DNA of 64,000 nt from Lysobacter_I brunescens (GCF_042677005.1 NZ_JBHTIF010000001.1:2170001-2234000); one strand, 5' to 3'. Shown: positions 45,153-53,580, numbered from the stretch's first letter. Program-made: numbers and translations. Notes: a model not told the origin generated them from the letters alone.

Positions 45153-45944
45153 TCAGGGATTTTGGTCGAAAATCTTGTTCTGGATTGATTGGCTGGAAGA
45201 AGCAATGACACTGTAAGCCATGTAATGTTCAGCCAGCCGCATCGATTGCTCTGTTGGGCTTGGTGCAAACATAGACGTTGGATTTTTGAACGAGGAGATC
45301 AAACAAAGAAAATCAATAGTCGATATGCATCGATAGAAATCCAAAGGGTCGCCATAGTCTTCATCTCCAAGTACTCCATGAAAGATCGAATTTCGGGCTA
45401 TTCCGTTGCTTTCGTTTCGTGCTTCTGAATTTACGAACATTATTTTTCTGGCGAACTCTTCAAAAGATTTTAATGCTGAATGATATTCGCCAATTATTCC
45501 GATATTTTTTTCATTTATCTGTTTTACGACATCTTCTAATAATATCTCGAATAGTTGGCCGCTGAATTTCTTTTTGAGTCCTCTGTTCTTGCCGATAGCG
45601 AGCGTGATCCCTTCTATGCACGAAAGAATTCCGCAGATCGAGACGCGGTGCATTTGAGCGAAGTGCGCCTGTATTGATTCGTGTATAACCCGTCTAAATC
45701 TAAAAATTTCTGGGACTTCGGTGTATCTATGCAGGAGCATCGCCGCCAAATGGTCAGGCGAGTAGAGTTGAAGGAAAATGCTTTCCAAGTCTAACTCTTC
45801 AATGTTTTTTGCCGATTCAATTTTTTCCGCTGTTTCCCGGTAGAAAGACATTTGTGCATAAGCGGGAATGAACCAGCCGATTTTGAAAAACGCTTGACGG
45901 CAGCGCTCCAGGTTCGGTTTCTGTGGTTCTGCGTTGAGTTTCAT
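45153..45944 (-). CDS. AT-rich orphan gene with a HEPN-type R-x4-H motif
   Basis: A 263-aa protein in DNA clearly richer in A and T than its neighbours (for example runs such as TATTTTTTTCATTT on the plus strand near 45503). It is predicted helical with no signal or membrane helix. Near the C-terminus is RNSIFHG, where R184 and H189 are four residues apart, the R-x4-6-H arrangement of HEPN ribonucleases; it is preceded by NGIA and followed by an aromatic helix, as in the RNxxxHG HEPN subgroup. HEPN proteins occur in toxin-antitoxin and phage-defence systems. I do not recognise the whole protein. The ATG at 45944 begins MKLNAEPQK; the in-frame extension to 46073 is inside the MCC beta gene. 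It sits 14 bases after that gene and 13 before hscC, with no mobile gene visible. Confidence 0.65.
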   Translation of the reverse strand: MKLNAEPQKPNLERCRQAFFKIGWFIPAYAQMSFYRETAEKIESAKNIEELDLESIFLQLYSPDHLAAMLLHRYTEVPEIFRFRRVIHESIQAHFAQMHRVSICGILSCIEGITLAIGKNRGLKKKFSGQLFEILLEDVVKQINEKNIGIIGEYHSALKSFEEFARKIMFVNSEARNESNGIARNSIFHGVLGDEDYGDPLDFYRCISTIDFLCLISSFKNPTSMFAPSPTEQSMRLAEHYMAYSVIASSSQSIQNKIFDQNP

Positions 45945-45958
45945 TGTGAGCCAGATTA

Positions 45959-47566
45959 TTACATCCGGAACACGCCGAACTTCGCCGGCTCGATCGGCGC
46001 GTTGAGCGACGCGGAGATGCCCAAGCCCAGCACGCGCCGCGTGTCGGCCGGGTCGATCACGCCGTCGTCCCACAGTCGCGCGGTGGCGTAGTAGGGATTG
46101 CCCTGGGTTTCGTACTGGTCACGGATCGGCGCCTTGAACGTTTCTTCTTCATCAGGCGTCCACACCTTGCCGGCGGCTTCGATGCCGTCGCGGCGCACGG
46201 TCGCCAGCACGCTCGCGGCCTGTTCGCCGCCCATCACGCTGATGCGCGCATTCGGCCACATCCACAGGAAGCGCGCGCCGTAGGCCCGGCCGCACATCGC
46301 GTAGTTGCCGGCGCCGAAGCTGCCGCCAATGACCACGGTGAACTTCGGCACGCTGGAGCAGGCGACGGCGGTGACCATCTTCGCGCCGTCCTTCGCGATG
46401 CCGGCGTTCTCGTATTTCTTGCCGACCATGAAGCCGGTGATGTTCTGCAGGAAGACCAGCGGGATGCCGCGCTGGTTGCACAGCTCGATGAAGTGCGCGC
46501 CCTTGAGCGCGCTCTCGGCGAACAGGATGCCGTTGTTGGCGACGATGCCCACCGGGTAGCCATGCAGGTGCGCGAATCCGGTCACCAGCGTCCTGGCGTA
46601 GCGCGCCTTGAATTCGTCGAAATCCGAGCCGTCGACGATGCGCGCGATCACTTCGCGGATGTCGAACGGGCGGCGCGTGTCCTTCGGCACGATCCCGTAC
46701 AGCTCTTCGGCCGGATAGGCCGGCTCGATCGAAGGACGCACCGCGACCGGCAGCACCTTGCGGCGATTGAGATTGCCGACCAGGTTGCGCGCGATCTGCA
46801 GCGCATGGCGGTCGTCCTCGGCGAAATGGTCGGCGACGCCCGACACGGTGGTGTGCACTTCCGCGCCGCCGAGCGATTCGGCATCGACCACTTCGCCGGT
46901 CGCCGCCTTCACCAGCGGCGGGCCGCCGAGGAAGATCGTGCCCTGTTCCTTGACGATGATGCTTTCGTCGCTCATCGCCGGCACGTACGCGCCGCCGGCG
47001 GTGCAACTGCCCATGACCACGGCGATCTGCGGGATGCCTTCGCCGCTCATGCGCGCCTGGTTGTAGAAGATGCGGCCGAAATGCTCCTTGTCCGGGAACA
47101 CCTCGTCCTGCAGCGGCAGGAAGGCGCCGCCGGAATCGACCAGATAGATGCAAGGCAGTTTGTTTTGCTGGGCGATCTGCTGCGCGCGCAGGTGCTTCTT
47201 CACCGTCATCGGGAAGTAGGTGCCGCCCTTCACCGTGGCGTCGTTGGCCACGATCATGACTTCGAGCCCCATCACCCGGCCGATGCCGCAGACCATGCCG
47301 GCGGCGGGTGCCGCATCGTCGTACATGCCTTCGGCGGCCAGCGGTGCGACTTCGAGGAAGGGCGAGCCCGGATCGAGCAGGGCGGTGATGCGATCGCGCG
47401 CGAGCAGCTTGCCGCGTTCTGTGTGCTTGGCGCGGGCCTTGTCTCCGCCGCCTTCCGCTGCGCGCGCCAGGCGCGCATCCAGCTCGGCCACCAGTTCGCG
47501 GTGGTAGGACACGGTGTCGCGGAATTCCTGGGACTGCGGGTCGAGGCGGGAGCTCAGGACGGGCAT
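45959..47566 (-). CDS. mccB: 3-methylcrotonyl-CoA carboxylase beta (carboxyltransferase) subunit
   Basis: A 535-aa carboxyltransferase of the acyl-CoA carboxylase beta family. Seen: HTERGKLLARDRITALLDPGS near the start, the oxyanion/biotin-side sequence IYLVDSGGAFLPLQ, PQIAVVMGSCTAGGAYVPAM, IFLGGPPLVKAATGEVV and, near the end, GGSFGAGNYAMCGRAYGARF. These match the MCC beta pattern more than propionyl-CoA carboxylase. It accepts the carboxybiotin of the alpha subunit (34504-32462) and makes 3-methylglutaconyl-CoA in leucine breakdown. Start at 47566 (MPVLSSRLDP). The alpha gene lies 11 kb away, which is unusual. Equivalent to liuB. Confidence 0.94.
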   Translation of the reverse strand: MPVLSSRLDPQSQEFRDTVSYHRELVAELDARLARAAEGGGDKARAKHTERGKLLARDRITALLDPGSPFLEVAPLAAEGMYDDAAPAAGMVCGIGRVMGLEVMIVANDATVKGGTYFPMTVKKHLRAQQIAQQNKLPCIYLVDSGGAFLPLQDEVFPDKEHFGRIFYNQARMSGEGIPQIAVVMGSCTAGGAYVPAMSDESIIVKEQGTIFLGGPPLVKAATGEVVDAESLGGAEVHTTVSGVADHFAEDDRHALQIARNLVGNLNRRKVLPVAVRPSIEPAYPAEELYGIVPKDTRRPFDIREVIARIVDGSDFDEFKARYARTLVTGFAHLHGYPVGIVANNGILFAESALKGAHFIELCNQRGIPLVFLQNITGFMVGKKYENAGIAKDGAKMVTAVACSSVPKFTVVIGGSFGAGNYAMCGRAYGARFLWMWPNARISVMGGEQAASVLATVRRDGIEAAGKVWTPDEEETFKAPIRDQYETQGNPYYATARLWDDGVIDPADTRRVLGLGISASLNAPIEPAKFGVFRM

Positions 47567-47645
47567 GGTGTCTTGTCGTGGCAGCGGGGCAAAGGACGAC
47601 AAGGATAACCGCTGCGCCTTGCTGCTGGCGCCGTGTGTCATCGAC

Positions 47646-47677
47646 GCAAAAAGAAAGACCCGCCGAAGCGGGTCTTT
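47646..47677 (-). terminator. Terminator after the first Ala-rich lipoprotein gene
   Basis: AAAGACCCGC and GCGGGTCTTT pair around a CGAA loop, and on the minus strand the stem is followed by TTTCTTTTTG. It lies about 50 bp downstream of the lipoprotein stop and about 80 bp before the start of the MCC beta gene, so it separates the two transcripts. Confidence 0.88.
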
Positions 47678-47723
47678 CGATACGGACGTCCAGGCGTCCG
47701 CGATGCGCAGTGCGCGAAGCCGA

Positions 47724-48104
47724 TTACTTCTTGGCTTCTTCGGCAGCGGCAGCGGCCTTGTCGGCAACGGCATCGGCCTTGTCGGCCATCTTGTTGGCGG
47801 CGTCGGCGGTGGCGTTGGCGGCATCGGCAGCGGCACCGGCGGTGGCGGCGGCGGCCGTGTCGGCGGCGTTCTCGACCGCACCGGCAGCTTCGCTCACGGC
47901 TTCGCCGGTGGCGGCGGCAGCGGCATCGACGCTCTGGGTGGCGGCGTCGCCAGCAGCGGCGGCGGCATCGCCCGCAGCGTCCACGGCGGCGTCGGCAGCC
48001 TGGGCCGCTTCAGCGGCTTCGGTCTGCGCGGTTTCGGTTTCGTTCTTGCAGGCGGACAGGGCGAAGACGCTGGCGGCCAGCAGGACCAGAAGCTTGTGGT
48101 TCAT
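47724..48104 (-). CDS. Alanine-rich lipoprotein 1
   Basis: A 126-aa protein with a lipoprotein signal (LLVLLAASVFALSAC, cysteine at 19). The mature part is almost all Ala, Asp, Glu and Thr, with irregular AADA/DAA spacing (EAAGAVENAADTAAAATAG). It is likely an extended or helical rod anchored to the inner leaflet of the outer membrane. Alanine-rich helices without hydrophobic seams suggest a coiled-coil-like or surface-spacer role, but the function is unknown. It is one of three similar genes within 1.6 kb. Confidence 0.75.
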   Translation of the reverse strand: MNHKLLVLLAASVFALSACKNETETAQTEAAEAAQAADAAVDAAGDAAAAAGDAATQSVDAAAAATGEAVSEAAGAVENAADTAAAATAGAAADAANATADAANKMADKADAVADKAAAAAEEAKK

Positions 48105-48327
48105 TTCGGATCTCCCATGGGAAGGATAGGGGTCGTACGTCGATGGGGTGCCTGCGATCGCATGGCGCGGCCGGGGATGTCGGCGTACGGTGTCCTCTCG
48201 CCGGTGGCGAATCCGGTATCCCCGCGTGCGATACCGTGCGGCATCGAACGGCAAGCCGCCGGATTCTAGCAGCATGTCTCCGGGCAATGTGCCCGATACG
48301 CAGGTGTCGCCGTTCAGGGTTCAGGCA

Positions 48328-48358
48328 CAAAAAAGAAGGCCCGCCGAAGCGGGCCTTC
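48328..48358 (-). terminator. Terminator after the second Ala-rich lipoprotein gene
   Basis: GAAGGCCCGC, loop CGAA, GCGGGCCTTC; on the minus strand a TTTTTTG run follows. It is very like the terminator at 47646-47677. Confidence 0.9.
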
Positions 48359-48397
48359 CCTTGTACTGCGACGGAGCTTGCGCTCCGCGGAAGTCGA

Positions 48398-48706
48398 TTA
48401 CGACTTCGCCGGCTCAGCGGCCGGAGCAGCAGCAGCGTCGGCAGCCGGAGCGGCAGCGTCGGCGGCCGGAGCAGCGGCGTCAGCGGCCGGAGCAGCGGCG
48501 TCGGCGGCCGGAGCAGCGGCGTCGGCGGCCGGAGCAGCGGCGTCAGCGGCCGGAGCAGCGGCGTCGGCGGCCGGAGCGGCAGCGTCGGCGGCCGGAGCGG
48601 CTTCTTCGGTGGCAGCAGCGTCGGCAGCCGGAGCTTCTTCAGCCTTGTTGCAAGCCGACAGGGCCAGGACGCCGGCGGCCAGGAGGACGTAAAGCTTGGT
48701 GTTCAT
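48398..48706 (-). CDS. Alanine-rich lipoprotein 2, with eight perfect 7-residue repeats
   Basis: A 102-aa lipoprotein. The signal LYVLLAAGVLALSAC has the lipobox cysteine at 19. Residues 37-92 are eight exact copies of APAADAA, followed by AAPAAEPAKS. The Pro in each repeat would break a continuous helix, so the mature part may be an extended Pro/Ala-rich tether. No catalytic residues are visible. It is flanked by its own terminator and by a 250-bp gap upstream, so it is a single-gene transcript. Confidence 0.75.
   Translation of the reverse strand: MNTKLYVLLAAGVLALSACNKAEEAPAADAAATEEAAPAADAAAPAADAAAPAADAAAPAADAAAPAADAAAPAADAAAPAADAAAPAADAAAAPAAEPAKS
48431..48598 (-). repeat. Eight tandem 21-bp repeats in lipoprotein 2
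   Basis: The DNA unit is 21 bp and encodes APAADAA. The units differ only at third codon positions (GTC/GTA or CGT/CGG-type changes in the plus-strand reading). Such in-frame tandem repeats expand and contract by strand slippage while keeping the frame, so the protein length probably varies among strains. Confidence 0.85.
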
Positions 48707-48828
48707 ACTTCTCTCCGTAGGAGTTGTCTGAGATTGCTTAGGGGTCAGGCAACGCCAGTGCGCGTGGCAGTCCGGCTTGCGCCGGCATGTGTTCGTTCAC
48801 TGACTTACTTGGTGCTTGCCAGCACCAT

Positions 48829-48861
48829 GAAAAAGCCGCGGATGGAACGTGCGGCCTTTTC
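48829..48861. terminator. Hairpin of uncertain role between lipoprotein genes
   Basis: AAAAAGCCGC pairs with GCGGCCTTTT with one mismatch over an 11-base loop, followed on the plus strand by TTTTC. It lies in the 260-bp gap between lipoproteins 2 and 3. It may be a terminator for a plus-strand transcript, but no plus-strand gene is apparent, or simply a remnant. Confidence 0.4.
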
Positions 48862-48930
48862 AATTGTAGCAATCAATTCAGCGTTGTGAAGCCCGACTGA
48901 ACTGATTGTCTGCAACAGGGCGACCGGTGT

Positions 48931-48957
48931 CTTCCGACCGGACGTGCCGGTCGGAAG
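48931..48957 (-). terminator. Stem-loop after the third Ala-rich lipoprotein gene
   Basis: CTTCCGACCGG pairs perfectly with CCGGTCGGAAG over a 5-base loop. It lies just 9 bp after the lipoprotein stop. It lacks a T run on the minus strand, so it may be a Rho-dependent site or an mRNA stabiliser. Confidence 0.5.
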
Positions 48958-48966
48958 GAGCGTCGA

Positions 48967-49308
48967 TCAATTGGTCTTGGTCGCGTCGGCGGCCTTTTCG
49001 GCAGCTTCGGCGGCTTTTTCGGCCGCGTCGGCGGCGGCGTCGGCAGCAGCTTCGGTGCTGGCAGCGGCGTCGGCGGCGGCGCCCGGGGCGGCAGCAGCGG
49101 CGGCGTCGGCAGCGGCGGCGGCCTGTTCGGCGGCAGCGTTGGCGGCTTCGCCGGTGGCTTCGGCAGCCGAGTCGACGGCCTGGGCGGCGGAGTCGGCGGT
49201 TTCGGCAGCAGCGGCTTCGGCTTCGGCAGCGGCTTCCTCACCCTTGCCGCCGCAGGCGGTCAGGGCGAAGCCGAGGGCGAGAGCGAGCAGAACCTTGTTC
49301 AGGGTCAT
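48967..49308 (-). CDS. Alanine-rich lipoprotein 3
   Basis: A 113-aa lipoprotein (VLLALALGFALTAC, cysteine at 19) with an Ala/Glu/Asp-rich mature domain (EAAAEAEAAAAETADSAAQAVDS) ending in AAEKAADATKTN. The heptad-like spacing of alanines suggests a stable single helix or coiled coil. It shows the same design as the other two but not the 21-bp repeat, so the set seems to be paralogous or convergent. Function unknown. The 125 bp before the thiolase gene contain its promoter and nothing else obvious. Confidence 0.75.
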   Translation of the reverse strand: MTLNKVLLALALGFALTACGGKGEEAAAEAEAAAAETADSAAQAVDSAAEATGEAANAAAEQAAAAADAAAAAAPGAAADAAASTEAAADAAADAAEKAAEAAEKAADATKTN

Positions 49309-49433
49309 GTGAGGATTCCTCGATGGTGTGGATTGGCGCGGGGTGTCGCGGCGCTTGGTCGTCATCATGACAAGCCCGTTTCGGCTGTCAAGCGACCGTG
49401 GCCGGTGTCTCCCGGTTTGTTCGTATGGATGGC

Positions 49434-50609
49434 TTATGGAAGCTCGATCGCGATCGCGGTGGCTTCGCCGCCGCCGATGCACAGCGAAGCCACGCCGCGC
49501 TTGCCGCCGGTCGCGCGCAGTGCTGCGATCAGGGTGACCACAAGGCGCGCCCCGCTGGCGCCGATCGGGTGGCCGAGCGCACACGCGCCGCCGCGGATGT
49601 TGAGCTTTTCGTGCGCGATGCCGAGATCCTTCATCGGCGCCATCGCGACGCAGGCGAAGGCTTCGTTGATTTCGAACAGATCGACGTCACCGACGCTCCA
49701 GCCCGCTTTTTCCAGCACTTTGCGAATCGCATCGACCGGCGCGGTGGTGAACCATTCCGGTGCCTGCGCATGCGTGGCGTGCGCGACGATGCGCGCGAGC
49801 GGCGTGACGCCGCGACGCTGCGCTTCATCGGCCGACATCACCAGCGTGGCGGCGGCGCCGTCCGAAATCTTCGACGACGAGGCGGCGGTGAGCACGCCGG
49901 CCTTGCCGAACGCGGCGCGCAGGCCGGGGATCTTCGACGGATCGATCTTGCCGGGCTCTTCGTCGGTGTCGACGACCGTTTCGCCCTTGCGCGTAACAAC
50001 CGTAACCGGGGCGATTTCGTCCTTGAACGCACCCTCGGCGATGGCCTTCTGGGCGCGGGTGACGCTTTCGGCCGAGTAGGCGTCGAGCGCGGCGCGGTCG
50101 AACGCGTACTTGTGGCACGCGGCGTCGCCGAAGACGCCCATGGCCTGCTTGTCGTACGGGTTGGTCAGGCCGTCCCACGCCATGTGGTCGAGGAACTCGC
50201 CGCTGCCGTAGCGCAGGCCGGTGCGCGAGCCGTTGAGCAGGTGCGGGGCGTTGGTCATGGACTCCATGCCGCCGGCGACGACGACCGAGGCCGAACCGGC
50301 CTTGATCAGGTCGTGGGCGAGCATGATCGCCTTCATGCCCGAGCCGCAGACCTTGTTGATGGTGGTGCAGCCGGCCGAGGTCGGCAACTTGGCGGCAAGG
50401 GCCGCCTGGCGGGCCGGCGCCTGGCCGAGGCCGGCGGGCAGCACGCAGCCCATGATGACCTCGTCGACCTGGTCCGGCGCGACGCCGGCCTGGTCGAGCG
50501 CGCCGGCGATGGCCGCGGCGCCGAGGGTGGGGGTGGGGACGCCGGTGAACTGGCCGAGGAAGGAACCGATGGCGGTGCGCTTGGCACCGACGATGACGAT
50601 GTCGGACAT
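49434..50609 (-). CDS. Acetyl-CoA acetyltransferase (thiolase II)
   Basis: A 391-aa thiolase. The acyl-cysteine is in TTINKVCGSGMKAI, the catalytic GHP loop is ACALGHPIGASGAR and the deprotonating cysteine is in SLCIGGGEA. VVVAGGMESMTNAP is also characteristic. It cleaves or forms acetoacetyl-CoA and would take over after HMG-CoA lyase, or serve poly-hydroxybutyrate synthesis. Start at 50609. The 224 bp upstream separating it from the response regulator show nothing else. Sequence does not distinguish a biosynthetic (PhaA-like) from a degradative (AtoB-like) role. Confidence 0.93.
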   Translation of the reverse strand: MSDIVIVGAKRTAIGSFLGQFTGVPTPTLGAAAIAGALDQAGVAPDQVDEVIMGCVLPAGLGQAPARQAALAAKLPTSAGCTTINKVCGSGMKAIMLAHDLIKAGSASVVVAGGMESMTNAPHLLNGSRTGLRYGSGEFLDHMAWDGLTNPYDKQAMGVFGDAACHKYAFDRAALDAYSAESVTRAQKAIAEGAFKDEIAPVTVVTRKGETVVDTDEEPGKIDPSKIPGLRAAFGKAGVLTAASSSKISDGAAATLVMSADEAQRRGVTPLARIVAHATHAQAPEWFTTAPVDAIRKVLEKAGWSVGDVDLFEINEAFACVAMAPMKDLGIAHEKLNIRGGACALGHPIGASGARLVVTLIAALRATGGKRGVASLCIGGGEATAIAIELP

Positions 50610-50833
50610 GTGGACTCCGTGGCGGGTGCGCCGGGGGGCGCTAGTCGGTCGTATCTGGGCCGGCGCGGGCGTGGGGCGGCGCGGCGACGCTCCGATTATG
50701 CGACGCCGTGCTGCAGTGCGGCAAATGGACCATCGGACAGGAAAGATGCCGGATCGGCCAAGTCGGAGCCCGTCCCGATCTCCGCCAGATTCGGCATGGC
50801 GCCGGTCCCCCCAGGCCTCTCCAGGCCGGCGCG

Positions 50834-51481
50834 TCAGAGCAGGCGCTGGGTGATCGCCTTGAGCACGGCGTGGGTGCGGTCGCGGCAGTCCAGTTTCACC
50901 AGCAGGTCGGACATGTAGTTCTTCACCGTGCCCTCGGACAGGTGCAGGCTGCGCGCGATCTCCTTGTTGGAGTAGCCGCCGGCGACCAGGCGCAGGATCG
51001 AGCGTTCGCGGTCGGTGAGCCTGGCGCCGGTGTCCGTCCCGGCCGGCGTGTTCCAGGCGGCGCGCACCGGGCCGAGGCTGACCGGCTGGAGCAGGGTCTC
51101 GCCGCCGGCCACGCGTTGGATCGCGGCCTTCAGGTCCTCCGGCGAGGCGTCCTTGAGCAGGAAGCCCTGCGCCCCGGCGTCCACGGCGCGCATCATCAGG
51201 TCGGGATCGTCGAAGGTGGTCAGCAGGATCACCGGGGTGGCGTCGCCGCGTTCGCGCAGCGCGCCGATCAGGCCGATGCCGCCGAGGCCGGGCATGCGGA
51301 TGTCGCTGACGATCAGGTCCACCGGGCGCTGCGGCAGGGCGGCGAGCAGGCGTTCGGCGTCGGGCGCTTCCAGCGCGACCTCGATGCCGATGTCCGACAG
51401 AAGGCTGGATAGCCCGCGCAGGACCAGGGCCTGGTCGTCGCACAGCGCGATGCGGATCGGACGGTCGGGGGCGGGGCTCAT
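50834..51481 (-). CDS. NarL/LuxR-family response regulator
   Basis: A 215-aa regulator. Receiver domain: the acidic pair D15-D16, phosphoacceptor D60 in LIVSDIRMPG, and the switch lysine in GFLLKDASPED. The C-terminal LuxR-type helix-turn-helix is GARLTDRERSILRLVAGGYSN and SEGTVKNYMSDLLVKL. It binds DNA when phosphorylated by the kinase encoded immediately upstream. The stop of the kinase gene overlaps its start by 4 bases. Target genes are unknown; it could be divergently linked to the membrane protein beyond the kinase. Confidence 0.93.
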   Translation of the reverse strand: MSPAPDRPIRIALCDDQALVLRGLSSLLSDIGIEVALEAPDAERLLAALPQRPVDLIVSDIRMPGLGGIGLIGALRERGDATPVILLTTFDDPDLMMRAVDAGAQGFLLKDASPEDLKAAIQRVAGGETLLQPVSLGPVRAAWNTPAGTDTGARLTDRERSILRLVAGGYSNKEIARSLHLSEGTVKNYMSDLLVKLDCRDRTHAVLKAITQRLL

Positions 51482-52665
51482 GCCTGTGGGTCCTCGATGC
51501 GGGCAACGACGCGCAGGCCGCGCGGCGGCGTCGCTTCGATCTCCAGCCGGCCGCCGATCGCGCCCAGGCGTTCGCGCATGCCGGTCAGGCCGTTGCCTTC
51601 GTCGACGCGCGAGGGCGCGAGGCCGTCGTTGTCGATGGTCAGCGCCAGCCCGGCGGCGTCGCGCTGAAGGCGGAGGCGGATGTGACGCGCGCGGCCGTGG
51701 CGCAGGGCATTCGTGATCGCTTCCTGGGCGCAGCGCAGCAGGGTTTCGGCCTGGTCGATGTCGTCCACGCGCAGGCCGTCTTCGATATCCATGTCGATGC
51801 GCACCCCGGGCACCGGCCGGCCCAGGGCCTGCAGGGCCGCGCGCAGATCCAGACCATCGTGCGCGCGCAGCGCACCGACCACCTGGCGGATCTGCGCAAG
51901 GAGGTCGTCGGCGAGCTGTGCGGACAGCACGATCTCCTCGCGCTTGGCCAAGGCCGGGTCGCGTGCGAGGCGCGCGAGATTGAGCTTGAGCGCGGTCAGG
52001 CTGTGACCGGCCACGTCGTGCAGTTCGCGCGAGAGTTTCAGCCGCTCGCCGGCGCGCGCGGATTCTTCGAGCAGGCGTCGCGTCGCCATCAACTCGGCGT
52101 TGACCTGCGCCAGGTGTTCGCGCGCCTGCTCGCGGCTGCCGGCATAGTGGCCGGTGAGTGCGGCGAAGGCCTGGAAAGCGCCGATCTGCGCCAGCGAAAT
52201 CAGCGTCGATCCTGGCGGCACGCCGCGTTCGAGCCAGATCAGCGCCAGCCCGGCGTTGAACGCCAGCATCACCACGACGAAGGCGCGCAGCGGCAGCATC
52301 AGCACCAGTTGCCCGGCCACGATGATCAGCAGCACCGAATTCTGGCCGCTGCCGAGCAGCGCCTCGGCCGCCAGGATCAGCGCGCCCTGGCCGAGCACCC
52401 GCAGGATGCCGTTGCGGCCATCCCGGCCGGCCAGTGCGCAGCTCATGTACAGCGCAAGGATGCCGAGCAGGCACGCGGCGCCGAGCCATTCGCGCAGATT
52501 GCCCGTAGCCAGCTTGTCCGGTTCCAGCACGGCGAACGCGATCGCCAGCCAGGTGACGTAGGCGGCGATGTTCAGCGCCGACAGCAGGTGCGTCGAGAAC
52601 AGTCCGGTGGCCAGCGGGCCGTCGGCGGGCGTCGCGGTTTCGCGGTGCAGGGCGGGTGTGGTCAT
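51478..52665 (-). CDS. DesK/LiaS-type sensor histidine kinase
   Basis: A 395-aa inner-membrane kinase with about six N-terminal hydrophobic helices (from residue 27 to about 172) and a HisKA_3 dimerisation domain with phospho-acceptor H216 in SRELHDVAGHSLT. The HATPase domain follows (the N-box in CAQEAITNALRHGRA, then NGLTGMRERLGAIGG). No large extracellular sensor is present, so it may sense membrane state, as DesK does, or a hydrophobic compound. It is cotranscribed with the regulator (ATGA overlap). The start at 52665 is used since the ATG is followed by the first helix. Confidence 0.92.
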   Translation of the reverse strand: MTTPALHRETATPADGPLATGLFSTHLLSALNIAAYVTWLAIAFAVLEPDKLATGNLREWLGAACLLGILALYMSCALAGRDGRNGILRVLGQGALILAAEALLGSGQNSVLLIIVAGQLVLMLPLRAFVVVMLAFNAGLALIWLERGVPPGSTLISLAQIGAFQAFAALTGHYAGSREQAREHLAQVNAELMATRRLLEESARAGERLKLSRELHDVAGHSLTALKLNLARLARDPALAKREEIVLSAQLADDLLAQIRQVVGALRAHDGLDLRAALQALGRPVPGVRIDMDIEDGLRVDDIDQAETLLRCAQEAITNALRHGRARHIRLRLQRDAAGLALTIDNDGLAPSRVDEGNGLTGMRERLGAIGGRLEIEATPPRGLRVVARIEDPQA

Positions 52666-52823
52666 GGCATCAGCATGGCAGCCCGGTCCGGCGCGCGGAA
52701 GTCGCCGCGCGCACGAGGTGACTTTTCTCACCCCTGCGCGGTGACCACGGGCAGGTGCCGCGCCGACGCCCGGATCCGGAGACTGTCGCCATTCCCGATG
52801 CAACTTCCCGATGGAGTCACGAC

Positions 52824-53531
52824 ATGGACACGCTCTACAAGATCCTGCTCGCCGCGCACGGCCTGTGCGGCCTGGTCGCCCTGGTCACCTTCTGGATGGC
52901 CGCCTTCGCGAAGAAGGGCGCGCCCTGGCATCTGCGCGTGGGCAAGGCCTACATGATCGCGATGCTCGGCATCATCGCCACTGCCGTCCCGATGGTCGTG
53001 ATCATCGGCCTGCAGGGCAAACCCGGCATCGCCACCTTCCTCGCCTACCTGGTAGTGATCACCGCGACCGGCATCTGGATGGGCTGGCGCGCGGTCAAGC
53101 GCAAGCGCGACCAGGCGGCGTTCCGCGGTGGTACCTACCTGTGGGTCGCTGTGTTGAACCTCGCGGCATCGGTGGTGGTGTTCGCGGTCGGCATGAAGAT
53201 GTCGCAGGCGCTGCTGATGGGTTTCAGCGCGGTCGGCATGATCACCGGTGTGCAGATGCTGGTCCGCCGTGCGCGGCCGATGACGGCGATGCGCTGGTGG
53301 ATGAAGGAGCACTACGCGGCGATGGTTGGCTGCGGCGTCGCGACGCACATCGCCTTCCTCGCCATCGGCTTCGACCGCATCATCCGCATGGTCGGGATCG
53401 ACCCGCCGGGCTGGTACCACCTGATCGCCTGGTTCCTGCCGCTGTCGCTGTCGTTCGTGGTGATGGCCTGGTTGAACCGCAAGTACATGCCGAAAGCGGC
53501 GCCGGCCAGCGCGATGCCCGCGCGGGCGTGA
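52824..53531 (+). CDS. Multi-helix inner-membrane protein, DUF2306-like
   Basis: A 235-aa protein with about seven hydrophobic helices starting at residue 4 (YKILLAAHGLCGLVALVTFW). The segment HLRVGKAYMIAML after helix 1 (a His/Arg/Gly motif) resembles the DUF2306-type predicted membrane family, but I am not certain of the match. There are no long soluble parts, and no catalytic residues stand out except several conserved histidines (H14, H36). The ATG at 52824 has GGAG about 8 bases upstream. It is divergent from the histidine kinase (about 160 bp apart) and may be a target of that system. Its own terminator follows. Confidence 0.7.
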   Translation: MDTLYKILLAAHGLCGLVALVTFWMAAFAKKGAPWHLRVGKAYMIAMLGIIATAVPMVVIIGLQGKPGIATFLAYLVVITATGIWMGWRAVKRKRDQAAFRGGTYLWVAVLNLAASVVVFAVGMKMSQALLMGFSAVGMITGVQMLVRRARPMTAMRWWMKEHYAAMVGCGVATHIAFLAIGFDRIIRMVGIDPPGWYHLIAWFLPLSLSFVVMAWLNRKYMPKAAPASAMPARA

Positions 53532-53552
53532 GCTTCCTGCTGGCGCAAACGA

Positions 53553-53580
53553 AAAGGCCGCGACACCAGTCGCGGCCTTT
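53553..53580 (+). terminator. Terminator between convergent genes
   Basis: AAAGGCCGCGA and TCGCGGCCTTT pair over a 6-base loop with A- and T-rich flanks. It serves the membrane protein gene from one side and the isovaleryl-CoA dehydrogenase gene from the other. Confidence 0.92.

Noticed and set aside
45153..45944. Considering the AT-rich stretch as a non-coding recombination remnant
   Set aside because: A single open frame of 263 codons with a sensible amino-acid mix covers it, so it is better described as a gene.
48431..48598. CRISPR-like array
   Set aside because: The 21-bp units are contiguous with no spacers and are in frame in a lipoprotein gene.
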